Positions 10,995 to 23,810 of a DNA stretch of 64,000 bases are shown here, piece by piece. The stretch is taken from the NCBI GenBank assembly GCA_023974075.1, contig CM043799.1, positions 9,387,250 to 9,451,249 on the forward strand. Direction: 5' to 3'. The stretch's first letter is position 1. Each line of letters opens with the position of its first letter. Below the pieces are notes generated by a model that was not told where the DNA came from, did not search any database, and was given only the letters and a program-made list of their open reading frames with translations. The position numbers were made by a program, and so were the translations under genes. The DNA is from Chaenocephalus aceratus (Eukaryota; Chordata; Actinopteri; Perciformes; Channichthyidae).

Positions 10995-11305
10995 CAAAAT
11001 TGGTACTTTTTTAAAATGTTTATTTTAATTTAATTTTTTTATTGGAAGCAATTACACCAACAAAACAACAGAGCAGTGTCACAGATAACTTATATTCATC
11101 CATTTCCCCCCGTCGTTTTATCCCTCCCACAATCCCACCCAAAGGAGAACACTTCTCAGTACACAAAATGAAAACAGTACAAAATACATATAACAAATAC
11201 ATAAGTATGGAAAAAATAAAAAAAAGGGGGGGGGGGGGTGGCTCAGTCGTCACAGTCAGGCAGGGATGTCAGAGATTCAATATGATTTAAGAAAGGTCTC
11301 CACGT

Positions 11306-14300
11306 TTATTCAAAAGAACTTAAGGAACAGTTGAGGGAAAACCTAAGCTTTTCGAGTTTAATGGACAGTAACATTTCTTTCACCCACCTGCTATGAGATG
11401 GAGGTTGAGCGTGTTTCCAATTGAGGAGTATAAGTCGCCTGGCTAACAGGGTGGCAAAGGCTAGAACGATCTGTATAACTTTAGAGGTAACAGGCTGCAG
11501 GGGGGCACCAAACAAGACCAAGAGAGGATCTGAAAGGATAGTAGTATTATATGCTGTGCTAAGAGTTTTGAAGACATCAGACCAGAATGTGGTGAGCCTA
11601 GAGCAGAGACAGAACATATGGGAATGATTGGCTGGGGATTGTTTGCACCTATTACAAGAGTCAGTTACATTGGGGTAAATCCGAGAAAGCCTCAAGTTAG
11701 TGTAGTGAACTTTGTGCACCACTTTACACTGTAGGAGGCCGTGCCTTGCACAGATTGAAGAGGAGTGAACCAACCGTAAAACTTGTTGCCAATAATCATC
11801 GGGCAGTGTGATTCCAAGCTCCTGCTCCCAAGAATCCCTGGGGCCGGTCGCTGGGCTGTCAATAGCAGAACTGATAAGGCTGTAAATGCTAGAAATTAGC
11901 CGCTTTTGTTCGGGATCAAGCGCCACTAACAAGTCAACCAGGGTTTCTGGGGGACGACTCGGGAATTTGGGGTTCTGATTCTGGACAAAATGCCTCGTCT
12001 GAAAAAAACGAAATAGGTGGGTTCTAGGCAGGTCGAATTTCTTCGAGAGCTCAGGGAAGGACATACAAGTCCCCTGGTTGTAGAGGTCCCTAAATGTGGT
12101 TAACCCTTTGTCAAACCAAGTCCGAAAGGCCATATCGGTGCAAGAGGGCAGGAATAGGTGATTATTTACAATGGGGGAGAGATCTGAAGCCCTATGGAGG
12201 CCTAGAATCTTCCTAAATTGAATCCAAATTCTAATGGTGTTAGTTACCACTGGATTTGAGGTGAAGTTGGAGATAGACAGAGGGAGTTGGGAGCAAACCA
12301 GGGAGTGAAGAGAGTTTAGACGATGCAAGTTCCATATCCACCCACGTACTGTAGGGCGTAAGCCGTCTGCAGCATTGTTAAACCAGTATAAAAGTTTATG
12401 AATATTACAGGACCAGTAATAGTGTAGGAGATTGGGCAATGCCAAGCCTCCAAGAGCCCTTGGGAGCTGTAGCACTGATCTTCTGATGCGTGGATTTGTT
12501 TTGCCACAGAGGAAAGAGCTTATTAGTTGATCGAGCAATTTGAAAAAAGTCTTCTTAATAAGGATGGGGATATGTGAGAAAAGATATAGAAACTTGGGTA
12601 AAACAACCATTTTAACCAAATTAACACGACCCACTAGGGATAATGGGAGTGCAGACCATCTGACAAAGTCCAGTTTACACCTCTCAAGGAGAGGAGAGAC
12701 ATTTTTGGAGAAAAGGCGATCAATTGAGTCAGTAATATGCACCCCCAAATATTTAAACCTGTCTGTAGAATATTTGAAAGGGAAAAAAGCTGGGGGTATA
12801 CTTTTAGCTGTAGAATTGATGGGGAAAACTTCGCTCTTGTGGAGGTTAAGTTTATAGCCTGAATAGGACCCAAATTTGTCGAGGATGTCTAGAACCACGG
12901 GAAGAGAGGCAGCTGGATTAGACATGTATAAAAGGAGGTCGTCGGCGTATAACGATAATTTATGAACTTTCCCAGCTCTGGTGATACCCTCAAATCCACC
13001 CTCCTGACGCAGCCAGATTGCTAAAGGCTCGATAGCTATGGCAAATTAGAGGGGGGAGAGAGGGCAGCCCTGTCTGGTACCTCGATAAAGGGGAAATGGG
13101 GCAGACTGGAGACCGTTTGTGTGGACTGAGGCGACTGGGCAGGCATAAAGCAATTTGACCCAAGATATAAATTCTGAATTGAAACCAAATTTCTGCAACA
13201 CAAAAAAAAGGAAGCTCCATTCCACCCTGTCGAAAGCCTTCTCCGCATCTAGTGAAATAATCAATTCAGGACTGCATGAACTAGATAAGCCAATGATATT
13301 CAAGAGCCTCCTTGTGTTATGAAACGAGTGTCTTCCAAGCATGAAACCTGTTTGGTCGGTAGATATTATACTTGGTAGGACCCGTTGTAGGCGTTGGGCT
13401 AGGATCTTTGACAGGATCTTTAGGTCAACATTTAATGAGGGAGATGGGCCTATAGCTACCATACATAAGAGGGTCTTTATCACTCTTAAGCAGAAGAGAA
13501 ATGGAGGCCTCCGACAGGGTGGGAGGTAGGCGGCCCTCAGCAAAAGACTCATTATACATTCTCTGGAGGGCTGGTGCAATTATGCCAGGGAGTAACTTAA
13601 AAAATTCAACAGAAACCCGTCAGGGCCTGGAGTTTTACCGTTCTGAAGTGACATAATTGCCTCCTGTACTTCCTTGATAGAGATTGGACTTCCCAGCTCC
13701 TTACACAAATCCTCATTTATTTTGGGGAAAACTGTCCTATCTAGAGGATTATCTCCATCCCAAACATCCGGAGGACATTGGGAGGAATAGAGGTTAGTGT
13801 AGAAAGAACAAAATATCTTATTGATCTCTGTCGGGTCCGAGGAAACTTCACCTGAAGTAGATTTGATCTTGGGGATCAATCTGGATAGTGTAGCTGCACG
13901 CGCCTGGTGTGCTAATAATCTTCCCGCTTTGTCCCCAGTCTCAAAGAAACGTTGTCTAGCGAGGAATAACTGCTTCTGAGTCTTACATGTGGACATTAAA
14001 TCAAATTTGGACTGAAGTTGAAGGCGTTCCTTATAAAGAGCAGGGGTAGAGCTGAAGCATACAACTGATCAATTATAAATACCTCCTTAGTGAGCGCCTC
14101 CGACTCTCGCCTTTCTGCCTTCCTTAGGTTTGACACATAGGAGATGATTTGGCCACGCATAAACGCCTTGCATGCTTCCCATAGCGTGCGTCTAGAGATC
14201 TCTGGAGAATCATTAGTATCAAAGAACAAGGAGATCTGCGTATGGAGGAATTCTTTAAAGGATGTGTGGGCTAGTAGGGAGGAGTTAAGTCTCCATTGTC

Positions 14301-15047
14301 TGGATGAGGGGCCCGACTAGGAAAGCTAATATCAATAGATACGGGGGCATGATCTGAGATAACAATGCTATGGTAATCACATGAGTGGACCTCTGATCGA
14401 AAGTAATTATCCAAGAGAAAAAAATCTATCCGAGAGTACGAATGATGGACGTGTGAAAAAAATGAAAAGGCTTCGACTGAATGGGATTTAGCTCTCCATG
14501 GGTCGAATACACCTAAACTAGATTTATATGTGTCAAGGACTTTAGCTGACTTGGACAATGCCAGGGGCTTAGAGGAAGACCTGTCTCGGGAGGGGTTTTG
14601 AGTTAAATTGAAATCACCGCCAATAATTAAGTAGTGGTCATCAACTTTAGGGAGTGAGGAGAAAAAATGTTTAATAAATGTATCATCATCCCATGTTGGA
14701 GCATAAGCACAGGCCATAACCACCGGCATACTACACAGTCTACCAGAAATAATTACAAATCGACCATTTGGGTCCTCAATGGAGTTTGATAACTCAAATG
14801 GGACATTCTTGTGTATAAGGATAGCCGCACCTCTTGCCCTAACTGGGAATTTAGAGTGAAATACATCCCTTATCCAAGGTCGCTTGAGAAGGCCAATCTC
14901 TGAGGAACAAAGGTGGGTTTCTTGTAAAAAGAAAATATCACCCCTAAGTTGCTTTAAATGAGTCATTACCTTATTACGTTTGATGGGCTGATTGGCACCC
15001 TTCAGGTTCCAAGAGATAAAGCGAAGATTCTTACCCTGAGTCGTCAT
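11306..15047 (-). pseudogene. L1 ORF2: endonuclease and reverse transcriptase, broken
   Basis: Read from 15047, the product starts MTTQGKNLRFISWNLKG with an APE-type endonuclease (FLQETH, GGDFN, SRIDFFL, final SDHAPV) that nicks target DNA. The RT follows: LQNGKTPGPDGF, then KILAQRL, STDQTGFMLGR, LDAEKAFDRVEW, YRGTRQGCPLSPL, and the catalytic YADD encoded at 12949-12938, then a long C-terminal region ending at 11306. The frame is broken near 14275 and 14040 (frame shifts), near 13605 and 13435 (two shifts that restore the frame), and by a TAA at 13046-13044 just after LSPL. It would be about 1,250 residues if whole. The last 539 codons are open. As it stands no full ORF2 protein can be made. 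Confidence 0.9.
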
Positions 15048-15921
15048 ATCATAAGGAGACGAGGGGCACTAACTCTCCCATGGCTGACGTGACTCCCGAG
15101 CCAAAGGAAAAGGGGAAAAAGCAAAACAAAAACAAGAAAAACACACATACAAAAAATAAATAAAATAAAAACAACAATAATCAACATCCCTCCCACCCCA
15201 CATTCCCTTATACAAACCAAGCGTGACCACATCTTCACTCCCAACAGGGTATCCCTTTCTGCTTCCATAACCTACTCTTACTCAGAGGTCAACCAGTTAA
15301 ACAATGAAAAATAAATAAAAATAAAAAATATCCCACATTCTAAAGAACATATACAGTATGATTACAGTGAAGCAACATTAGTCCTCAACTTTAAACAAGC
15401 CTGTCAATAAGTTTGCCTAAACAATTACCTCAAAAACACAAAAACATCCCACTTAAGAAACTCTACTGCAGGATAGCATATGGCAAGAGATAAAAGCAAA
15501 CAAAAAGAGGTAATAATAGCAATAATTTAATAAAGTGCCTGATATAGGATAGCCTAACCGTCTCATTGGAACAAACATAACATGTTTACCATCGTAATCA
15601 GAACAGAAAAAAATGGTGATAAAATCACATGCGGCGACCACACCGTGCAATTGGAAGTAAACAAAGTCCCCATCATAACAAAGAAAAATACATGGAGTCT
15701 ATACACGTCGCTCCCGGAACATACTGAGAGTAAACACAACTCACGCGCCGACCCGTTTCCATGGTCACCACGGCGCTCGTGCAAGGTGACCGCATAGCAG
15801 TGAGTACACGGGGCAGCATGCAGTAGCAGGAGCAGACGGCTTAGTCCAAGCAGACGGAGGTATACAGTCTTTTGGGGAAACCCTCAGTAGAGGGTGGCCG
15901 CCAGGAACACCATACTGCCCC

Positions 15922-16812
15922 CTACTCTTTGCCCATCACCCGCTCGTTGTAGAATGCGTGCGCGTCCTCCGGAGTCTCAAAAGTGAACGTTCCATCCTCA
16001 AACGAGACTTGCAAGCGAGCGGGGAAGAGAAGCCTGAATTTCACTCCTTTCTGGTAGAGGGCTTGCTTGATTTTGTTGAAAGCAGCTCGTTTCTTTGCAG
16101 TGATGGCGCTGACGTCTGGGTACACTCGCAGCGTTGTGTCGCGGTACTTAAGCTCGTGTTGTCTGGTCCAACGAAGCACCTTCTCCCTCTCTTGAAAACG
16201 ATGAAAGCATATCACAAAAGGCATGGGTCTACCTCCCGATCCAGATCTGGGAGCTAGTGTGCGATGTGCTCTCTCGAGCTCCGGGGGTTTGGAGAGGACA
16301 TCGGGGCCGAGGCTTCCCATCAGCAGGTCGGATATGAACTCGGTCGGGTCCCGGCCTTTTTCACTGCCCTTGGGTATATTTATTATCTGGAGGTTGACTC
16401 TGCGGGACCGGTTCTCCATGTCGTCGAGGCGATCTAGAAGAGACTTATTCTGGGTCAGTAGTGTTTCCACTGTTTTTTCCGTGCTTGTTATGCGCTCAAA
16501 GTTATCCCCCGCCAGGGTCTCTGCAGCAACGAGGCGTTTATTAAATTGATTCACCGTCTCGCGGAGCGCGTCCACCGAGCTCTGCAAAGGTTTGACAGAC
16601 TCCTGGATTAACTCAGACATGTCTTTCCGGAGCGAGGCCCGTTGCTTCTCCAGTTCAGAAACCAGCTGGCTCATTGAAAAGGTGTCCGGTGTGTCGCTAG
16701 CGCCGGAGCTAGCTGCCGCCATTTTAGCAATTTTGCTAGCTACAGGAGTTGCACCGCCACGAGTAGCAGGGCAGTTCGGCGTATTGCTCGCTTTAGATTT
16801 AGAACCACTCAT
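15922..16812 (-). CDS. L1 ORF1 protein
   Basis: The 296-residue frame is complete and starts at the first ATG (MSGSKSKASNTPNCPATRGG). It has a low-complexity N-terminus, a predicted coiled coil around residues 45-125 (LEKQRASLRKDMSELIQESV onward, ending DRLDDMENRSRRVNLQIINI), an RRM-like core (about 130-225, including ERAHRTL and RPMPFVICFH) and a C-terminal domain (LRVYPDVSAITAKKRAAF, then FRLLFPARLQVSF). This is the Transposase_22 architecture: a trimeric RNA-binding chaperone that packages the L1 RNA. Its openness contrasts with the broken ORF2. The opposite-strand frames here are shadows. Confidence 0.92.
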   Translation of the reverse strand: MSGSKSKASNTPNCPATRGGATPVASKIAKMAAASSGASDTPDTFSMSQLVSELEKQRASLRKDMSELIQESVKPLQSSVDALRETVNQFNKRLVAAETLAGDNFERITSTEKTVETLLTQNKSLLDRLDDMENRSRRVNLQIINIPKGSEKGRDPTEFISDLLMGSLGPDVLSKPPELERAHRTLAPRSGSGGRPMPFVICFHRFQEREKVLRWTRQHELKYRDTTLRVYPDVSAITAKKRAAFNKIKQALYQKGVKFRLLFPARLQVSFEDGTFTFETPEDAHAFYNERVMGKE

Positions 16813-16976
16813 TTCACGACTGACTTGAAGTTATAACTGTAATCCGTCACTTTCCCGAATGAATTGTGGTATTTACACAGATATATTAAAGTTAAAGTTG
16901 AAGTGCAACCGGGAGACCTCCTCCGTGCGACTTTCTCCTACAACATCACTACCGGAAGTCCCAAAATTGGTACTTT

Positions 16977-17825
16977 AATTAATAAAAAGCGCGGTAATGT
17001 TACAAACAGTATATTGTTCAGTCAGGAGAGAAAGTCTGCAGCTTCCTCTCCCCGGTGCTGGCCGTGCAGAAGAGAGCTTACAAGCATTCGTCCTTCCCGC
17101 TTGCTGGCTGTTCGCTCCTCCTCTCTGGGAGCTGTGGTGACGTAGGGGACTTCCCCCCTCGTTCTCCTGTGTCCGATATCGCGTTAAACAGAGGATTTCG
17201 ACATTTTACATTCATTGCTTACTTCCACATGCCTTTTCTCCTCCTTATCTCTTTCATAACTGTATATGTAATACATGTTAACGGCGTCAATAGCCACTTT
17301 AATGATACTAATGGGTGGTAGTCCCGGATGTCGTCATGAAGGATTTTCAGAATAAAAGCTTGGTATTGAGAACTTCCGGTTTCTTCCAGAATAAAATATC
17401 ATTTAAACTGACGGTATGTTTAAGGTACATTATGCCATAAAACATTGATCATTTCTAACAATACCCAAATAAAAAACTTCTACTTTACAGTCCACTTGAT
17501 GACTACACATGGTGGAAACTTCCAAACGCCACCGTTTGTAATGTGATTTTGAAAGTCATTCTTTAACCTGAGGTGAGACAAACCTGCAATAAAAAGGAAG
17601 ATGGAAGATTATGGCCCATTTACAAACTGATCCCTACACCTCCCTACACATACCCACTTTTATCCTGCGTGTTCATGTGGAGGGTCCACCAAATTAAGTG
17701 CCATTTCAAAACAACTAATAAAGAGTGGAAGTTATTTAACCCTGCACCTAACTTAACTTTCTGCCCTATGCCGTTTGCATGATTTGCATTTTTTTTTTAA
17801 GTTTAAATGTTTACACATGTATAAC
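16977..17825. other. No gene recognised
   Basis: GC-richer start (to about 17170) followed by AT-rich DNA. No exon of sntg2 was found. Confidence 0.35.
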
Positions 17826-18480
17826 GTTGACATTTTTTTTTTTTACTGAGGATCATATGCCTAGTCTAGAAAATTGTAGACATGTGCATTTGATTGTCAC
17901 TCTGTATATTAACAGAAAAAACCCAGCAGCTCATTAATTCAGATGTAAACGAGAACAGCCAAACTCCTCTTAAGATTGTTGTACCTTTTGATAAAAAAAA
18001 AAATGTTGTCAGAGAAATGCAAATTCTTAACTGTGGTCAAGAAAATGTACGACAGTTCCTGTTTCTGCCAGAGAGAGGGAGTTCGCCCTAAAATGTGTTT
18101 AAAGCCTCTAGCTTAAATAAGGAGCCTCTTTTGCATAATACATGACAGAAAAACTGAACGGATGAAACAATATATAACTGAAAGTATAGAATGATCACAA
18201 ACTCTCACCTCAATACTAAGACATTTTTATTAATCATAGATAGATAATGATGAAACATACAGATTGTAAAATAGAGTTCTATTGTAATTGCTATCAACTG
18301 AAAGCTGCTGATTTCCAACCAGGGTTAAGAGAAGTAAGGACAGTGCCTGTTTTTCCTCGACAGGGGGGGTGCGTTTGTACCGAAGCTTACCGCTGTATTT
18401 ACACCCTCCACTTTAAAGAAAGAGCCTCATTCAGACACCAGACGGGGTTCACTCCGTCACGGAGTAGGAGGGTCTAGGGG
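17826..18480 (+). repeat. Dispersed repeat, copy 1
   Basis: Several blocks recur in the same order at 24580-25000: GAGGATCATAT with TAGTCTAGAAAA, then CAGCAGCTCATTAA-like, TTCCTGTTTCTGCCAGAGAG, TTTACACCCTCCAC, AGGGAGCCTC-like and TTTGGAATTGGG. Similarity is interrupted, so this is an old repeat. No terminal repeats or coding were identified and the class is unknown. Confidence 0.5.
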
Positions 18481-18737
18481 TCGATTTGGAATTGGGCCTC
18501 TGAGTGTATGCAGGAGCAGGTCAGGACTTTAATTAGGCTACAATGATTAAAGATGCAGGTGTCATCCTTAAAGCAATTCTCACTGTCAAAGAGCGATGTT
18601 TCTTTTCTTCGTCTGTACAGCTGGTTAAGAAAGGATTTCTTTGATCATGTAAGTGGTGCAAGTGTTTCATCGAGACCAGGTCTTCGATGATCAAAAGAAG
18701 CAGAAAGCTCATCGCATTGTTTATGTATTCCACGCAG

Positions 18738-18862
18738 GCTCCATCGCCCCCTTCGCCCTCAGCTAATGAACCAAAGTATGAGAAGCGCTGGCTGGATGCC
18801 GTCTCCCTGCCCCTGCTGATGGCCAGAGTCTCCAGATACAAAGCGGGCACCAATAAATTAAG
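18738..18862 (+). CDS. sntg2: gamma-2-syntrophin exon (PDZ-PH linker and PH start)
   Basis: The exon follows a CACGCAG acceptor and ends at an AG|GTAAGG donor. It encodes APSPPSPSANEPKYEKRW then LDAVSLPLLMARVSRYKAG and TNKLR. The proline/serine linker and EKRWLDAVSLPL match gamma-syntrophins, and the series fits SNTG2 better than SNTG1 from what I recall of the two. The exon starts in phase 0 and ends with two bases of a codon completed by the next exon (AG + G = Arg). Gamma-syntrophins are cytoplasmic adaptors of the dystrophin complex, binding dystrophin or dystrobrevin through C-terminal parts and channels or enzymes through PDZ. The exon before it was not recognised. Confidence 0.88.
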
Positions 18863-18869
18863 GTAAGGG

Positions 18870-19410
18870 TAATCCTGCGTGATATAATTCACCTCCGAGG
18901 TAACACAGTTCACAGAGCACAGTTGTTGGCTTAGCGAGCACTTTAAGCGAAGGGACGTTAAAGCCAATATCTATGCACAGGCATAAACGGCTTAAAAGGT
19001 CACTTCAGCCGTGATGTAAGGTGTGACTGTGAACACCGGTCAAACTTCTTAATGCATTAGCGTTTTATACATGTCCCTTTTTTGTAGTGATTTTCAGTTG
19101 TTTAAGCATTTTTATCCTCTCAACTGAGACAAAAATCAACCTTAGAGGTGAATCATTTTACAGAAATACAGATGGCATCGCAGTCATAGCTTCCTATAGA
19201 GCAGGGATTCAAATATTAAACTTGGCGAAACAAGTTTAATATTCTAAAAACCAAGACTTTGTTTATTTGAAATCAGATGAAAACAAACTGTCACGGACCC
19301 TGCCGTGTTATCTATGATTACTATACGCTTTTCATTAATAATTTCAGTGGGAGAGAGGGAGGGGGAGCGGCGCTGAGGAACAGCAGAGTGCGGGCTGACA
19401 GGTGTCTGTG
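18870..19410. other. Intron start with a 13-bp hairpin
   Basis: First part of a 12.6-kb intron of sntg2. At 19212-19243 AATATTAAACTTG and CAAGTTTAATATT form a perfect 13-bp stem with a 6-base GCGAAA loop. Nothing else was recognised. Confidence 0.45.
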
Positions 19411-19414
19411 TTGA

Positions 19415-19444
19415 CATTCCCCTTATTGTGGAATAAGGGGAATG
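19415..19444. repeat. Perfect hairpin beside the foldback element
   Basis: CATTCCCCTTATT and AATAAGGGGAATG are perfect 13-bp arms with a 4-base GTGG loop. The right arm overlaps the left target duplication of the element starting at 19446. Confidence 0.7.
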
Positions 19445-19445
19445 C

Positions 19446-22269
19446 CAACCCAGTCTCACAAAAAAACGTGTAATAACTACGTTGGTCCACAACGTAGGAC
19501 GTAGTATTTCTACAAAAACGCCTCTGAAATTGTAGGATCCCTACGTTTTTTTCACCATTCATTCCAATGGCTGGCGTCTATGTCACGTGATCTTCACATT
19601 TCTCCCTGCAGAAAAAAAAAACATGGCCGAACTTCGTTTTATTCTCCGTGTAAAATGCCTATTTTAAAGTTAGTTTGGCCATTAAAATGACTTTTGATGT
19701 CATTTGATGCGAGAAATATGAGTTGTTATTTCAGATTATGTGTGCAGTGGATGTACATGATCTTTAGTTTGCTAGTTATTACGAAGATTACTTCAGGAAA
19801 TAAAACGTTTTCATTGTTACCAAGGTGGTTGCTAGGGATGCTGCTATCGATATTATTTCTGTTATGTTGTGTAACTGTTTAATGGTGTTATCTTTATTGC
19901 TACCCCCTTCCCCGTCAATGTACAGTGTTGGTCCACAGCGCAAACGTATTAGTTTAACAAAATCCGCATCTAAAATTGTGGCATACGTTATTTTCCCCTG
20001 TGCAATTCTCCATTTACTCAACAATAACACATAATTATCCTTGTGTTTATTTATTTGTTTGATTAATCAACACAAGTTGGAGTCCGTCAGGGCCGAGGGT
20101 CGGAGCAGCTCATTTGCTTTACAGAATATTACACCCGGAAGTAAGTATTCTCTCCGCTTCGCTTGACAAACCCCGTGATAGTCCTCAAGCTCTGTGATTG
20201 GAGAGTATGCCGAGTGTCGAACAGCACTTGAAATGGGATGGAACCACGGCAGACTGTCCAAAACTGGATTTGAACGGGTCCACCGCGTCCCCCCCTCCCC
20301 CACCCTGTCCCCAGAACTAGACATGCTGGCTATTGTGTTTCGCAACATGCTCTCTATCTATGGCACGTCTCTACTGGGAGTTGTAGTTTTAAAAGACGTT
20401 TTCGTATTTCCCATAATAAGAAGTTGCCAGTATTAAACTGTGTACATCCCTGGAGGTTTAGGGGATAGGAAACACTCAAATGTAAAACATATAATTAATA
20501 AATGGGTGATAATGGCTTGTGCCCATAATGGGCAGCATTAATATATATACACACACATGCCAGCTAAGGTCAGAAGAGCTTTATTTAACAGCTGGTCTTA
20601 TGTCTGTGACCCCTCCTGTTGTTCATTGATGAGCCTGAAACATGCACTTGTCAAGGTTCAGAGGCACATTTTGCAAATATGGCAGAAGCCATCGATCATC
20701 TTAAGATAAGATGTACTTTATTGATCCCAAGTTGGAAACATTTGCGTTACATCAGCATGTGTATAGTTGTAAATATGCAGTGGTGTTTATTTGCAAATCA
20801 TTTAGTATAATCACACAAATTCTGTGTTTTATATTTAATAATTCTGTGTTCTTTATTTATTGATTGTTCAATACCTGACAAGGCCGGAGATGAAAAACTT
20901 GGGTCACAGGTTCCTCAACAGCACATTACAAGACATCTATCAATATGTGTGTACCTCCACCATTAAACTGTCGTATTCTGCACAATTCTTATACTATCTA
21001 CATACATCTTATAAGAGTATAATACATATGTATAATATCAGTTAAAATAAGTGCTTCAACATAGTTAACATTGCTGGAGGTATACACAAAGTTTTTCATT
21101 CATTGCATAACTACACCGTTTGTGTATATGATATGTCAATAAACCTTAGAACATCTTGAAATCTTGAAAGGGATGTGCAAAATAGTCATTATATACAGTC
21201 TTTAATTAACTGTTAGTAGAGAATAACGAGTAATGAACATACTTTATAGGGATCCTATTCATATCTAATAATAAAAATAATGAAATTCAATAACATGCTT
21301 TAACCACCAGGTGTCCCTTTATATCAGCTGTGCACCTTTATGGTGTAAATACAGCCTATCTACCAATTGGATCAAATATAAAAGTCAGCCGAATTAGTGT
21401 TGATACTGCAAGGAGACGTATTGTGTGAAAAGAAATGCAAGATGTTGTTTAATGGCTGATATATTTATGATCCACGTCACGTTTTCAGTGTTGGAGACAG
21501 TTCCTCATGTTTGTCTAGAAGTCTTCTCATCAGGGCTCTATAAATAGAGAACTACGGCAGATATGTAATATTTAATGCAGCCGAACCGTGTATTACAATG
21601 CCGTTATGTGATGACCTCCAAAGAGAAAAGCAAGCACACTCGGAATAAAGTGTTTTCGGTCTGTTTCCGGTATTTGTTTCTGACGATGTGATGTGAGACT
21701 GGAATTGCACAGGGGAAAATAACGTTTCTATGCCACAATTTTAGATGTGGATTTTGTTAAACTAATACGTTTGCGCTGTGGACCAACACTATACTTTGAC
21801 GGGGAAGGGGGGTAGCAATAAAGATTTCACCATTAAACAGTTACACAACATAACATCGATAGCAGCATCCCTAGCAACCACCTTGGTAACAATGAAAACG
21901 TTGTATCGACACAATTTCCTGAAGTAATCTTCATAATAACTAGCAAACTAAAGATCATGTACATCCACTGCACACATAATCTGAAATAACAACTCATATT
22001 TCTCGCATCAAATGACATCAAAAGGCATTTTAATGGCCAAACTAACTTTAAAATAGGCATTTTACACCGAGAATAAAACGAAGTTCGGCAATTTTTTTTC
22101 TTCTGCAGGGACAAATGTGAAGATCACGTGACATAGACGCCAGCCATTGGAATGAATGGTGAAAAAAAACGTAGGGATCCTACAATTTCAGAGGCGTTTT
22201 TGTAGAAATACTACGTCCTACGTTGTGGACCAACGTAGTTATTACACGTTTTTTTATGAGACTGGGTTG
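19446..22269. mobile_element. 2.8-kb foldback element with about 565-bp inverted arms
   Basis: The left arm (19446-20010) and right arm (21697-22269) are near-identical reverse complements, starting CAACCCAGTCTCA and ending TGAGACTGGGTTG. The flanks share GGAATGC at 19439-19445 and 22270-22276, a 7-bp candidate target duplication. The 1.7-kb middle holds a GC-rich block (20090-20440), a LINE-like tail (AAGATGTACTTTATTGATCC near 20709) and AT-rich DNA. No transposase-like frame was seen, and open frames in the arms appear twice simply because the arms repeat. Class uncertain: a foldback-type DNA transposon is likely. Confidence 0.8.
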
Positions 22270-22276
22270 GGAATGC

Positions 22277-23700
22277 AGAGACAGGCTACAAGTGTCTTAG
22301 GTTCAAGTTAGACAACTAATGTATGGGTTAGTGTTCATGACTTCATGTTTATGTCATCTTAATGGTTAATCTCAATGCACACACATTTTCCGTGCTTTCC
22401 AATAGTTTAAAATAGTTTTATTCCACTGTTAAATAACCTGTTTAATACAAACATGCCACTTTTCTGTGAACTGATATTTGTTTAGCAAGATTATTAGAGG
22501 ATGTTCCCTGAAAGATTGTAAAATGTCAATGAAGATGTCAGACTTAGTATATTTGTTAATAATTACATACAACACATGGAATTTGTGTGTCTGTGTTCCA
22601 AGTGAATCTGCGGCCCCCTGGTGGACAGTACATACATTATGTGGCCCCCACCACCATAATAGTTGCACATTCCTGCTATAGAGCATCTTATTCTCAAGGC
22701 TGAATCACATTTAGTTATTCCAGCCCACGCTATTTGTCCGGGCTAGACCAATGAATGACTGACACTTATTACAGAATTGTAATTAAGAAAGTCTGACGAT
22801 AAGAGGTGAACACCTTTTATATATGGTTTTTTATCATTTTTGATGCTTTTCCAGTCTAAACCGACCTTATTGAGTCCGTTTGTGTATGGTCTGGGTAACA
22901 ATGGATGGTTTAGTGCAAACAGGGATGCTAATGAAATATATCATTACATCTTAACTAATTGTTTTTCATACAAATTGGAAATAATCCACCTTACTCAGAA
23001 ATATATAATTACATATTTACTAATTGGCTTTTTTATTGTTCAAATTGGAAATGATTCACCTTCCTATATTCTGTATCACTTCACACATTCTGACTGAGCA
23101 GAAGTCTCTTCAGGGTGTGTCTAGTTGCACAGTTCAAGAATTGCAGGTACATGACGATAAATAAATAATGGAACTCTGCTTTGCTGAGTTAATTAGAAAT
23201 GTTCATTACACTTGTTTATTGGATGCCTCATTAGGTATCACCCACTTTTGACAGCTGCCCATGATATGACAAAATGCTGTACTGTAGAAGGATGTTTCCA
23301 AAGAGGTAAAATGTTGTTGAGAATTACAGAAGAACAACATAATTACAATAACAAACTATTTATTGTTGCTCAAGGCTGCTGAAATGTAAACCTTAGTTTC
23401 ACCTATACTCAAGACATTACTATCCTCTGTGGCAGTTTTAGACCAAATTTACTGGGGTTATTTTATTAGGATATGTTCTGTTGTTCAGTATAAACTCAAT
23501 AGTGCACACAAAAATATATAAAAAGCTACCACACAATGTACTATACATTTCTACTCCTGTATTTCTACATTAGCTTACAGTATAGCAGCTGTTGTCCGTC
23601 TGTAGCACAGTCCATAACCTCAGTAAGGACTTCCTGTTTACCTCTGGGCTTCATTTGGATAAATCAACACTTCTGCAATACTAAGTCCAATAATTGAATT
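22277..23700. other. Intron DNA with a local duplication
   Basis: AT-rich. At roughly 22936-22998 and 23000-23062 two segments resemble each other (ATTACAT, then ACTAATTG, then CAAATTGGAAAT, then TTCACC/TCCACC), a local tandem duplication of about 63 bp. No exon seen. Confidence 0.4.
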
Positions 23701-23810
23701 GTTAAGCTTATAGAGTGACGAAGTCCCTCCCCTTCCGGGGGACCTCCATGGGACCTTATTTCGGAAAAAGTATGTATTGAAGTCAATGGGGAGAGAAATA
23801 TTATCTTTCG

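Larger units (their letters stand above)
11010..16961 (-). mobile_element. Full-length L1-type LINE, inverted
   Basis: The element is 5.95 kb and bounded by a perfect 15-bp duplication, CAAAATTGGTACTTT, at 10995-11009 and 16962-16976, the product of target-primed reverse transcription. The 3' end, at low coordinates, is A-rich with AATAAA. The order on the minus strand is 5' UTR, ORF1 (16812-15922), an AT-rich inter-ORF stretch of about 870 bp, and ORF2 (15047-11306) with endonuclease and RT. The unbroken duplication and full length point to a recent insertion, yet ORF2 carries several disruptions. It lies upstream of the first placed sntg2 exon, in antisense to that gene. Confidence 0.92.

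Noticed and set aside
15958..16828. Plus-strand open frames over L1 ORF1
   Set aside because: Antisense shadows of ORF1; no family resemblance.
18533..18967. Minus-strand open frame over the first sntg2 exon
   Set aside because: It is antisense to an exon with good splice sites and has no recognisable domain.
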